Assembly: GCA_038133505.1 (NCBI GenBank)
Contig: JAYPTI010000036.1
Location: forward strand, 1 to 21,811
DNA from: JAYQUR01 sp038133505
GTDB lineage: Bacteria > Pseudomonadota > Alphaproteobacteria > MPNO01 > UBA830
Direction of reading: 5' to 3'
DNA: 21,811 nucleotides
Shown: positions 1 to 7,399 of the stretch, piece by piece
How the letters are laid out: the number at the start of each line of letters is the position of its first letter
Position numbering within the stretch: position 1 is the stretch's first letter
Translations under genes and position numbers: made by a program
Notes under the pieces: generated by a model
The model's input: only the letters and a program-made list of their open reading frames with translations
Database searches by the model: none
What the model was told of the DNA's origin: nothing

Positions 1-165
1 ACGGACACCAATGCACCCGCGCCGATGATGGAGCGCATGGCCGCGAAAATCCCCGGCGCCCGATACCGATGCCTGCGGGGTCTCGGTCATCTCGCAAATC
101 TCGAAGATCCGGCGGCGTTCAGCGCCGCGCTCGGCGATTTTCTCGACACAGTTTCGAACCGATAG
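1..165 (+). CDS. Alpha/beta hydrolase, C-terminal end (5' truncated by window)
   Basis: Frame 1 is open from the first base and reads 54 residues to a TAG at 163-165. The end of the protein reads GLGHLANLEDPAAF and then an amphipathic helix ending FLDTVSNR. The G-x-GH-x-x-x-x-E-x-P pattern is the usual surrounding of the catalytic histidine in alpha/beta hydrolases of the 3-oxoadipate enol-lactonase / haloalkane-dehalogenase-like type, so the His here is probably the third member of the Ser-Asp-His triad. The nucleophile elbow lies outside the window, so substrate and exact subfamily cannot be judged. It ends 15 bases before the acyl-CoA dehydrogenase start and is probably the upstream gene of that operon. 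Confidence 0.72.
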   Translation, partial: TDTNAPAPMMERMAAKIPGARYRCLRGLGHLANLEDPAAFSAALGDFLDTVSNR

Positions 166-180
166 CCACGGGAGGGAGCC

Positions 181-1464
181 ATGGCGACCGCAAAGACGAC
201 GACAAGGACGAAAAAAAAAGCCGGTAAGCCCGCGCGCAAGATCAAGAGCTTCAAGTGGCAGAAACTCGCGGGAAAGACGGACGAAATCCGGGATGTGATC
301 TCGACGCTGGGCCGGGAGAAATTCGCGCCCCGTTCGTCGCTCTATGACGAGGAGGCGTCGTTCCCGTTCGAGAACTACGACGACATGCGTAAAGCGGGCA
401 TTCTCGCGATGACGGTGCCGAAATCGCTCGGCGGCCTCGGCGTCGTGTATGCCGATTACGCCGTCCTCGCCGCCGAAATGGGCCGCTGGTGCGGCGCGAC
501 GGCGCTTACCTACAACATGCACGCCTGCACGCCGCTGTGGACCGGCCACATCGCCGACGATCTGGAGATGTCCGCTGCCGACCGGCGCCAGCACCGCCGG
601 AACCGCGAACTGCACTTCTCCCGCATCGTGAACGACGGCGCGATCTTCGCGCAGCCGTTCTCGGAAGGTTCAGCCGCCGCTGCGGGCAAGATACCGTTCG
701 GCACGCTCGCCGCCAAGGTCGATGGCGGATGGGTGCTGAACGGCAAGAAGATCTTCGCCTCGCTCTCCGGCGCGGCGACCTATTACGGCGTGCTGTGCAC
801 CGAGGACAAGCCCGACCGGTCGGTGCGCGACACGCTGTTCATGGCGGTGCCGGCAAACGCCGAGGGCGTCTCCGTCGTCGGGCCGTGGGACCCGGTCGGC
901 ATGCGCGCGACCGTCTCGCGGACGCTGCTGCTCGAGAACGTCTTCATCCCCGACGAACAGATGCTGATGCCGCGCGGCGTCTATTACCAGGCTGCGCGGC
1001 GCTGGCCGCACATGTTCCTGACGCTGTGCCCGACCTATATGGGCATCGCGCAGGCCGCCTACGATTTCACGGTCTCGTATCTCCGGGGCGAGATCGAGGG
1101 CATTCCGATAAAGCGTCGGATGCATCCGACCAAGCAGATCACCGTCGCCGAGATGTGGATCAAGCTGCAGCAGACCTGGGCCATCTTCAAACAGGCCGCG
1201 TCGGAAGCACGCGTCGATCCGTCGAAGGAGGACAGGTTGCGCGCCTACGCGACGCAGTTCACCGTGATGGAGAACGCGAACGAGATGTGCCGTCTCGCCA
1301 TCCGGACCTGCGGCGGCCAGTCGATGCTGAAGTCGTTGCCGCTCGAACAACTCTACCGCGACTCGCGGCTCGGCTCGCTGATGCTGCCGTGGACGGCAGA
1401 GTTGTGCCTCGACCGGCTCGGCCGCGAAACGCTCTACGAGCCGGGTGAGTCGGATGACGATTGA
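181..1464 (+). CDS. Acyl-CoA dehydrogenase family protein lacking the usual catalytic Glu
   Basis: A 427-residue flavoprotein of the acyl-CoA dehydrogenase fold, starting at ATG 181 just after GGGAGGGAGCC. A Lys/Arg-rich tail of about 25 residues precedes the fold. The helical N-domain has the typical PKSLGGLGV turn, the middle beta domain has FAQPFSEGSAA followed by GGWVLNGKKIFAS, and the C-domain has CGGQSML and YRDSR (392-396). In classical members YRDAR leads into an xYEGT motif whose Glu removes the alpha proton of the acyl-CoA. Here the same place reads LMLPWTAE (400-407) with no Glu at the expected position. It may use another base, or belong to the flavin monooxygenase-like branch (DszC/HpaH type). 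It is followed after 26 bases by an acyl-CoA ligase, so a CoA thioester remains the likely substrate. Family call is firm; the reaction is uncertain. Confidence 0.88.
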   Translation: MATAKTTTRTKKKAGKPARKIKSFKWQKLAGKTDEIRDVISTLGREKFAPRSSLYDEEASFPFENYDDMRKAGILAMTVPKSLGGLGVVYADYAVLAAEMGRWCGATALTYNMHACTPLWTGHIADDLEMSAADRRQHRRNRELHFSRIVNDGAIFAQPFSEGSAAAAGKIPFGTLAAKVDGGWVLNGKKIFASLSGAATYYGVLCTEDKPDRSVRDTLFMAVPANAEGVSVVGPWDPVGMRATVSRTLLLENVFIPDEQMLMPRGVYYQAARRWPHMFLTLCPTYMGIAQAAYDFTVSYLRGEIEGIPIKRRMHPTKQITVAEMWIKLQQTWAIFKQAASEARVDPSKEDRLRAYATQFTVMENANEMCRLAIRTCGGQSMLKSLPLEQLYRDSRLGSLMLPWTAELCLDRLGRETLYEPGESDDD

Positions 1465-1490
1465 GGCCGACGATTAAGGGACGACGACAG

Positions 1491-2996
1491 ATGAACGTCT
1501 CGCACTGGATCGAGCGATGGGCGGATTTCCAGCCTGACAAGACCGCGATCCGCTTCGAGGGCGAGGATATCTCCTACGCCGCGTTCGACGCACATATCCG
1601 CCGCGTGGCGGCGATGCTGCGCGACGGGTTCGACGTCGGGCGCGGCGACCGGATCGCCTTTCTCGGGCTCAATTCGCCCGAAATGCTCGCGATGCTGTTC
1701 GCCTGCGCGCGGCTTGGTGCGATCCTGGTGCCGCTCAACTGGCGTCTCGCGCCGCCCGAGCATCTCTACATCCTGAAGAATGCGGGGGCGAAGGCACTGT
1801 TCGTCGAGGCGGAGTTCGCCGACGGGGCAGCGTCGATCCGAAGCGAAATTCGCGATTGCCGCTACGTTTCGATGGAGAACGACTATCCGGCGCTGGTCGC
1901 CGACGCGGGAGACGACGCGCTCGACCCGGAGGCCGGCCCCGACGACGCGCTTCTGATCGTCTACACGTCGGGGACGACCGGCCGCCCAAAGGGCGCCGTG
2001 CTTACCCAGAACGCGCTGACGTTCAACGCCGTCAACTCGATCGCCATGCACGACATGACGAGCGAGGACGTGATCCTCACGGACCTGCCGATGTTCCATG
2101 TCGGCGGGCTGAACATCCAGACGACGCCCGCATTCCACGCCGGCGCGACCGTCTTACTGCACCGCCGGTTCGAGCCGGATCCGACCGTCAGGGCGATCGC
2201 CGAGGACAGGCCAACCCTGATGATCCTCGTGCCGGCGCTGATGGCCGCGCTGATGGCGCATCCGGCGTGGCGGGAAATCGATTTCTCGCCATTGCGGGCG
2301 ATCAACACCGGCTCGACCATCGTGCCGATGTCGCTGATCGACGCCTATCTCGACCGGGGCGTGCCGATCATCCAAGTCTACGGCTCCACGGAAACGGCGC
2401 CCATCGCAATCCACCAGCGGATTCCCGACGCGTGGACGACGAAAGGCTCGACCGGCCGGGCGGCGCTCCACTGCGACGCCCGGATCGTCGATCCGGACGG
2501 CAATCCCCTAGGGACGGGCGAGAAGGGCGAGATCGTCATTCGCGGCCCCAACATTCTCCGCGAATACTGGAACGATGACGACGCGACCGCCGAGGTGCTG
2601 AAGGAAGGCTGGTTCCACACCGGCGATATCGGCCATATCGACGAGCGCGGTCTGTTCTACGTCGATGATCGGGTGAAGGACGTGATCATCTCGGGATCCG
2701 AGAACATCTATCCGGCCGAGCTGGAGATGGTGCTCGACGGATGCGCCGACATCGCGGAATCTGCGGTCGTCGGGCGGGCGGACCAGCGCTGGGGCGAGGT
2801 GCCTGTCGCGGTCGTCGTCCTGCGGGACGGCGCGGATCTTTCCCGCGAGGATGTGCTGGCCATGTTCGATGGAACGCTGGCGCGCTTCAAGCACCCGCAC
2901 GACGTGGTCTTCCGCGACTCGCTTCCCCGAAACGTGATGGGGAAAGTCCTGAAATACGAGCTGAGGGAGATGGTGCGCCCGCACGGTTCCGGCTAG
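1491..2996 (+). CDS. AMP-forming acyl-CoA synthetase (fatty/aryl acid-CoA ligase)
   Basis: A 501-residue ANL-family ligase that would activate a carboxylic acid through an acyl-adenylate to its CoA ester. ATG 1491 follows AAGGGACG and aligns with the family N-terminus; an in-frame TTG at 1461 would overlap the previous gene and is less likely. All core motifs are seen: the phosphate loop YTSGTTGRPKG (from residue 158), YGSTE (297-301), GWFHTGD with Asp379, the hinge and CoA region VDDRVKDVIISGSENIYP, and the adenylation lysine in PRNVMGK (Lys485). Length is typical of medium/long-chain or aryl acid ligases. There is no membrane segment or signal peptide, so it is cytoplasmic. It lies between the acyl-CoA dehydrogenase-like gene and an MFS transporter, probably in one transcript. 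The acid used cannot be read from the sequence. Confidence 0.93.
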   Translation: MNVSHWIERWADFQPDKTAIRFEGEDISYAAFDAHIRRVAAMLRDGFDVGRGDRIAFLGLNSPEMLAMLFACARLGAILVPLNWRLAPPEHLYILKNAGAKALFVEAEFADGAASIRSEIRDCRYVSMENDYPALVADAGDDALDPEAGPDDALLIVYTSGTTGRPKGAVLTQNALTFNAVNSIAMHDMTSEDVILTDLPMFHVGGLNIQTTPAFHAGATVLLHRRFEPDPTVRAIAEDRPTLMILVPALMAALMAHPAWREIDFSPLRAINTGSTIVPMSLIDAYLDRGVPIIQVYGSTETAPIAIHQRIPDAWTTKGSTGRAALHCDARIVDPDGNPLGTGEKGEIVIRGPNILREYWNDDDATAEVLKEGWFHTGDIGHIDERGLFYVDDRVKDVIISGSENIYPAELEMVLDGCADIAESAVVGRADQRWGEVPVAVVVLRDGADLSREDVLAMFDGTLARFKHPHDVVFRDSLPRNVMGKVLKYELREMVRPHGSG

Positions 2997-3006
2997 ATTG
3001 CGCGCC

Positions 3007-4197
3007 ATGACGGAAACGGAGCCCCGCAAGGGCGCGATCGGCATTCTCCTGCTGATCGTCTTCATCGACATGCTGGCCTTCGGGATCATCATCCCGTTCA
3101 TGCCGTTCTGGGCGGAGCGCTTCGGCGCGTCGCCGACGCTGGTTGCGTTCCTGTTCGCGACCTATTCGCTGTTCGCCTTCCTCTCCTCGTTTCCGTGGGG
3201 CATCGTCAGCGACAAATGGGGGCGGAAGCCGATCGTCTGCTTCAGCATGCTCGGTTCTGCGGTGTCGTTCGCCTGGGTCAGCCAGGCGGATGCCTTGTGG
3301 ATGCTGTTTGCGGCCCGCGCCCTCGGCGGGCTGATGGGCGGCACGCTGCCCGTCGCCCAGGCCTATATCGCGGACGTCACGCCAAAGGCCGAGCGGGCCG
3401 GGCGGATGGGGTTGATGGGTGCCGCGATCGGCGCGGGCTTCGTGCTCGGCCCCGGGATCGGCTGGGCGCTGACGAGGTTCGGGCACGGCGACACGGATTT
3501 CGAGACGGCGTTTCTGATCGCGGGCGCGATCTCGCTCGTCGGGTTTCTCGCCGCCATCGTGCTGCTCAAGGAGCCGGCACGCCATGAAGCGGCCGACCTC
3601 GACCGCAGCTTCTCCGGCCGGGTGAAGGCGTTCTCCGTCGCGGCGCGGACGCCGATGGTGCTCTATCCGCTGATCATTCTGACGATGGTCGCCTTCTGCA
3701 TGGGCGGGCTCGAAAGCACCTTCGCCATGTGGACCCAGCAGCAGCTGCACTGGGGCGTGCGCGAGAACGCCATTTTCTTCTTCTATATCGGGATCGTCAT
3801 GGTCGTCGTGCAGGGCGGCGTGGTGCGCCCGCTCGTGAAGCGCGTGGGCGAAGCGCGCGTCGTGATCGTCGGCTCCATACTGATGGCGGCCGGCTTCGCG
3901 ATGGTGCTGATCGTCTATTCGGCCCTCTTGGCCTTTATCGGCGGGGCCCTGATCGCGACGGGCTTCGGGCTGTGCAGTCCGGCGCTCCACGCAATGATCT
4001 CCCAGAACGCGCCCGCCGAACATCAGGGCGCGGCGATGGGGGCTTCGCAGTCCGCACAGTCTTTGTGCCGTATTCTGGGTCCGGCCGCGGCCGGTCTCGC
4101 ATTCGGCGTCTTCGGTCGCGACGCGCCGTATCTCGGCGGTGCCGTCATCCTGCTGATCGCGTTTGTGCTCGCGATCCGGGCGAGCCGGGCCCGCTGA
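3007..4197 (+). CDS. MFS transporter, TetA/DHA1-like (12 TM)
   Basis: A 396-residue major facilitator protein with twelve hydrophobic segments. TM1 carries an acidic residue, FIDMLAFGIIIP (Asp21), as in the tetracycline/H+ antiporter group. Motif A GIVSDKWGRKPI (65-76) follows TM2, and a motif-C-like AIGAGFVLGPGIG lies in TM5; motif C marks drug/H+ antiporters. It is therefore likely an inner-membrane proton-driven exporter, although DHA1 relatives also import. The start was set at ATG 3007 because the alternative TTG 2998 adds only MRA; no good Shine-Dalgarno is visible, and the start is 10 bases after the ligase stop, suggesting translational coupling. In this operon it could move the aromatic or fatty acid or a toxic intermediate. 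The stop is 2 bases from the stop of the convergent LLM gene. Confidence 0.9.
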   Translation: MTETEPRKGAIGILLLIVFIDMLAFGIIIPFMPFWAERFGASPTLVAFLFATYSLFAFLSSFPWGIVSDKWGRKPIVCFSMLGSAVSFAWVSQADALWMLFAARALGGLMGGTLPVAQAYIADVTPKAERAGRMGLMGAAIGAGFVLGPGIGWALTRFGHGDTDFETAFLIAGAISLVGFLAAIVLLKEPARHEAADLDRSFSGRVKAFSVAARTPMVLYPLIILTMVAFCMGGLESTFAMWTQQQLHWGVRENAIFFFYIGIVMVVVQGGVVRPLVKRVGEARVVIVGSILMAAGFAMVLIVYSALLAFIGGALIATGFGLCSPALHAMISQNAPAEHQGAAMGASQSAQSLCRILGPAAAGLAFGVFGRDAPYLGGAVILLIAFVLAIRASRAR

Positions 4198-4204
4198 CGT
4201 CAGC
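4193..4204. repeat. 12-bp palindrome holding both stop codons of two convergent genes
   Basis: GCTGACGTCAGC is a perfect palindrome. The TGA of the MFS gene and the TGA (TCA on plus) of the LLM gene are its two halves, separated by CG. No T-tract follows on either side, so there is no sign of a classical intrinsic terminator here. Confidence 0.6.
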
Positions 4205-5221
4205 CCCGGAAGCGGGGCAGCACTTCCTTGCCGAACAGTTCTACCGTTCCCGCGGGGTCCGACGCGACGCTGACCGTGAAGATCACGCGCTTCAGCCCTG
4301 CGTCGCGCGCGCGTTCGAGCTGTTCGAGGCATTGTTCGGGCGTGCCGTAGATCGCGAAGCGTTCGGTCAGGTAGTCGAACAGGCCGAGCCGCGTCACCAG
4401 CTCTGCGTCCGCATCGCCGGGGCGGGTGCTGTAGAGCTTTCTGAGTTCGAGCAGCGGTCCGTGCAGGTCCTCCGGCACGCCCTTGGTCTGCAGATCGCCG
4501 CGGCCGAGGATATAGCCTGCGGCCATGAAGGCGAGGATCGCCCCGACCTTGTCGCGCGCCGCGTTGCCGTCTGCATTGCAGTCGAGCCCCGCGACCTGCC
4601 ACATCTCGTGCGCGGACGGATCGCGCCCTGCCGCCGCGAGTCCTTCGAGGACCTTGCCGNNNNNNNNNNGACCTTGCCTTCCGATTGCGACATGTTCTCG
4701 GTCTTGATCCCGAAATTGACGAACGTGCCGTCGGCGGTCGCCCCCGACATCTTCAGCGTGCGCGGGCCCGACGCCGCGACGAACACGCTCGACGGTCGCT
4801 TCACCCAGGGAAGATGAGCTTCCGCACCATCGAGAGTCGCGGGCTGACCGGTCAGCAACTCGCGCATGAAGCGCACGCCGCGTTCCATCCCCGCGACGCT
4901 GGTGTTGCCGATACCGAGGTTCTTGGTGCCGCTGTGCCCGGCGCCGATGCCGAGAACGGACGGCCGTTTGGTCAGAAGGTCGATCGAGGCGATGGACGCC
5001 GCGGAAACCGACGGGTGTCGGGATTCGAGATTGGTGACGCAGAGCGCGATCCGGGTGTTCTTCACGATCCGGGCCGTCATCGCCGTGGCGACCCATGGGT
5101 CCATCGCGTTGCCCGGCGTATCGGCGATGCCGATCATGTCGTAGCCGTATGCGTCCGCGGCGCGCGCCATGCGCTCCACAAGTTCCGGCGTGTAGGGCCA
5201 GTAGAAGAAACCGATTTCCAT
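4200..5221 (-). CDS. LLM-class flavin-dependent oxidoreductase (interrupted by an assembly gap)
   Basis: A luciferase-like (bacterial luciferase alpha / F420- or FMN-dependent) TIM-barrel enzyme. The N-terminus MEIGFFYWPYTPELVERMA and the later ADAYGYDMIGIADTP, IALCVTNLESRHPSV and GIGAGHSGTKN are typical of the family's first strands and cofactor loop, and the C-terminus ends with a YGTPEQCLEQLERARDAG helix as in LLM proteins. Ten N at 4660-4669 break the frame. Both flanks carry the same nine bases GACCTTGCC; merging them restores a single frame, SEGKVLEGLAAAG, and a protein of 333 residues. I therefore treat the gene as intact, not as a pseudogene. ATG 5221 lies 8 bases after the SDR stop. 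Cofactor (FMN or F420) and substrate are unknown. It is the last gene of the seven-gene minus-strand operon. Confidence 0.85.
4660..4669. other. Assembly gap (10 N) with repeated flanks
   Basis: Ten undetermined bases. The left flank ends GACCTTGCCG and the right flank begins GACCTTGCCT, so the same sequence stands on both sides with one mismatch in ten. Removing the N run and one copy (20 bases) puts the two halves of the LLM gene back in frame. The gap is probably an unmerged overlap of two contig ends with a placeholder length, not missing sequence. Confidence 0.9.
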
Positions 5222-5229
5222 CGCGCCTA

Positions 5230-6087
5230 TCAGTCCAGCGCGGTGGTACCGGCGGGGCGGATCGCCCGCGACGGCAGCTGACTCCACGCCACCGACGCGC
5301 CGGCCTGTTCGATCCGTTCGTCGATCGGCAGGTCTTCGTCCCACAGCGCCGCGACGAAACGCCTGCCGTTGATGCCGTCGGACGCTGCCGAACTCAGCCA
5401 GACCGCCGGCGCGCGCATCACGTAGGGCTGTACCAGCGAGGCGCGGTCGGGGACGATGTGGTCGGCGATCATGCGCGTGTTCGCGGCACCGCCGGGAATG
5501 AGGACATTCGCCGTCACGCCGGTGCCTTCCAGGTCCTCGGACATGATGCTCGTGTTCGCTTCGAGCGCGGCCTTGGACGGGCCGTAGGCGCCGCTGCCGC
5601 GACGGTACATCGTATCGAGGCTCGTGGTGACGTTGATGACGCGGCCCCAGCCGCGCTCGATCAGGTGAGGGACCGCAACGCTCGCCATGAGCTGCGGGCC
5701 GTAGCTGTTTACCGTGATGACGCGCAGCCACAGCTCGGGATCGATTTCCCAGAACTTCGGGCCCGTGCCGCCGCCGCCCTGAAAATACTGCGGGCCCATG
5801 GCGGCGTCGTTGATGAGGATGTCGAGACCGCCGAACTTTCCGATGACTTCCTCCACGGCGGCGGTGGCTTTGATCCTGTCGGTGACGTCGGACTCGATCG
5901 CCAGTGCGCATCCCTGTCCGCCGGCAGCCTCCACCGCTTTCGCGGCGTCGGAGAGAACGTCGCGGTCGAGGTCGAGAAGCGCGACCTTGGCGCCCGCGGC
6001 GGCGAGCGCCTCGGCCATCTCGCGGCCGAGCCCGCGGCCCGCGCCGGTGATCAGTGCCGTTTTACCTTCGAGCGGCCTGTCCGCCAT
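5230..6087 (-). CDS. Short-chain dehydrogenase/reductase (SDR), paralogue 1
   Basis: A 285-residue classical-type SDR. It has the nucleotide-binding TGAGRGLG (14-21), an Asp at the end of strand 2 (ALLDLD, Asp39) that favours NAD(H) over NADP(H), NDAA (93-96) in place of the common NNAG, Asn127, and YGPSK with Tyr168 and Lys172. The residue 13 before the Tyr, normally the catalytic Ser, is Thr155 (NVTTS). ATG 6087 follows AAGGGAGAGAGAC; longer readings upstream run over the neighbouring SDR and are rejected. It would oxidise a hydroxyl or reduce a carbonyl in a catabolic pathway; PGGAANTRM after the active site resembles hydroxyacyl-CoA/ketoacyl reductase-like members. It is 26 bases downstream of the second, clearly homologous SDR and 8 bases before the LLM gene. 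Confidence 0.9.
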   Translation of the reverse strand: MADRPLEGKTALITGAGRGLGREMAEALAAAGAKVALLDLDRDVLSDAAKAVEAAGGQGCALAIESDVTDRIKATAAVEEVIGKFGGLDILINDAAMGPQYFQGGGGTGPKFWEIDPELWLRVITVNSYGPQLMASVAVPHLIERGWGRVINVTTSLDTMYRRGSGAYGPSKAALEANTSIMSEDLEGTGVTANVLIPGGAANTRMIADHIVPDRASLVQPYVMRAPAVWLSSAASDGINGRRFVAALWDEDLPIDERIEQAGASVAWSQLPSRAIRPAGTTALD

Positions 6088-6113
6088 GTCTCTCTCCCTT
6101 TTATCGTTATCAT

Positions 6114-6950
6114 CTAGCGAGTCACGCCTTCCGGCAGGATCGCCTGCTTGCCGAGCTGCGGCCACGCGCAGGGGCCGGAGCAGGCCTCCAGCCCTTCGTG
6201 CCATTTCGCGGCAATGAACCGCTTGCCCGTATGTCCGTCGGACTCGCGCGATGCGAGCCACACGACCGGCGCCTGCATCGCCTCGGGCTGGATGAGCGCC
6301 TGGCGCGGGATGCCGGTGCTGTCGGGAATCATGCGCGTGTTGGCAGGCCCGCCGGGGATCAGCACGTTGGCGGTCACACCGGTGCCCGCGAGGTCGTTTG
6401 CCATCGCCGCGGTGTGAGCTTCGAGTGCGGCCTTGGACGGGCCGTAGCCGCCCATGCCGGAGGCGTACATCGCATCGAGCGCCGTGGTCACGTTTACGAT
6501 GCGGCCCCAGCCCTGACGGATCATATAGGGCGCGGCGGTCGCGGCCATGAGCTGTGGTCCCGCCGCGTTCACTTCCATCATGCGAAGGAACACGTAGGGG
6601 TTCAGTTCCCAGAATTTCGGCGCACCGGCATAGAAATTACCAGTGATCTGGTCCGGGCCGACGGCGGCGTTGTTCACCAGCACGTCGAGCCGTCCGAAAT
6701 TCTCCGCCGCGTAGTGCACGGCGGTCGTCGCGCTGTCGGGGTCGGCGACGTCGGCGCCGAGCGGTACGACGGACTCGCGGCCCGCGATCTCCTCGATCTC
6801 GCGCGCCGCGGCCTGAAGTTCCTCGCCGTCGAGATCGACCAGCGCGAGCTGCGCGCCCTCGCGGGCGAGTGCGACGGCCATCGCGCGGCCGAGGCCGCGC
6901 GCGCCGCCCGTAATCAGGATGACGGTGCCGGCAAGCTTTCCGTCAGCCAT
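6114..6950 (-). CDS. Short-chain dehydrogenase/reductase (SDR), paralogue 2
   Basis: A 278-residue SDR closely related to its neighbour: both share GPKFWE/APKFWE, GPQLMA, RGWGR/QGWGR, NVTT-LD-MY, GYGPSKAALEA and GTGVTANVLIPGG. It has TGGARGLG (14-21), Asp39 (NAD-type), NNAA (93-96), Asn128, Tyr169 and Lys173. The catalytic Ser position is Thr156, and the following residue is Ala, so no Ser can take over by a one-residue shift. ATG 6950 lies inside the end of the thioesterase gene; the overlap ATGGCTGA indicates translational coupling. The pair probably arose by tandem duplication and now handles two related intermediates, or the two steps of a hydroxyl/ketone couple in one pathway. Substrate unknown. 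Confidence 0.91.
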   Translation of the reverse strand: MADGKLAGTVILITGGARGLGRAMAVALAREGAQLALVDLDGEELQAAAREIEEIAGRESVVPLGADVADPDSATTAVHYAAENFGRLDVLVNNAAVGPDQITGNFYAGAPKFWELNPYVFLRMMEVNAAGPQLMAATAAPYMIRQGWGRIVNVTTALDAMYASGMGGYGPSKAALEAHTAAMANDLAGTGVTANVLIPGGPANTRMIPDSTGIPRQALIQPEAMQAPVVWLASRESDGHTGKRFIAAKWHEGLEACSGPCAWPQLGKQAILPEGVTR

Positions 6951-7380
6951 CGTAATCCTCGAAATCGACGACCAGCGGCATCAGCTTTTCCCGGTAATAT
7001 TCCGGCATCGGCGCCGAGGTGCGCGTGTCGGGATCGAAGAAAACCTCGATCGTGTCCTGTGTCGCGCACAGCACGTCCGTGTCGGCGTTGTAGAGGCGAA
7101 GGTGGTGGCGGATCGACTTGCCGCCGACATGGCTGAAGCCGCCGCGGATCACGAGCAGCTCGCCGGCCTTCATCTCGTGGATGTAGTTGATCTTGATCTG
7201 CGCGACGACGAGGCTGGTGCCGCTTTCGTGCATCTCCTTCTGGCTGACGCCCGCGACCGTCCACAGGTGAAAGCCTGCGTCGTCGAAATGGTGCGCATAC
7301 CAGCGGACGTTCATGTGGCCGATGTGGTCGCAATGCCACGGGAACACGACGGCGCGGTATAGCTCGAATACGTTCTCCAC
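6943..7380 (-). CDS. Hotdog-fold acyl-CoA thioesterase, 4-hydroxybenzoyl-CoA thioesterase-like
   Basis: A 145-residue single hotdog domain. The N-terminal PWHCDHIGHMNVRWYAHHFD matches the 4HBT/YbgC/FcbC family signature in which an Asp near the start of the long helix is catalytic; Asp18 is the candidate. The gene begins with GTG at 7380, preceded by AAGGAG at normal spacing; no ATG fits better. It lies 19 bases after the decarboxylase-like gene, and its last eight bases overlap the start of the next SDR. In a cluster with CoA-transferase-like and acyl-CoA ligase genes it would release CoA from an aromatic or short acyl thioester in the cytoplasm. Acyl specificity is not readable. Confidence 0.88.
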   Translation of the reverse strand: MENVFELYRAVVFPWHCDHIGHMNVRWYAHHFDDAGFHLWTVAGVSQKEMHESGTSLVVAQIKINYIHEMKAGELLVIRGGFSHVGGKSIRHHLRLYNADTDVLCATQDTIEVFFDPDTRTSAPMPEYYREKLMPLVVDFEDYDG

Positions 7381-7399
7381 CTATTGCGTCTCCTTGTTG

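Noticed and set aside
2887..4602. 571-codon minus-strand open frame over the MFS gene
   Set aside because: Arg/Gly/Asp-rich shadow of a GC-rich membrane protein gene, and it crosses the N run in the wrong frame for the LLM enzyme.
4394..5911. 505-codon minus-strand open frame joining part of the SDR and LLM regions
   Set aside because: Its first part is an out-of-frame shadow of the SDR. Only the later part is the true LLM frame, starting at ATG 5221.
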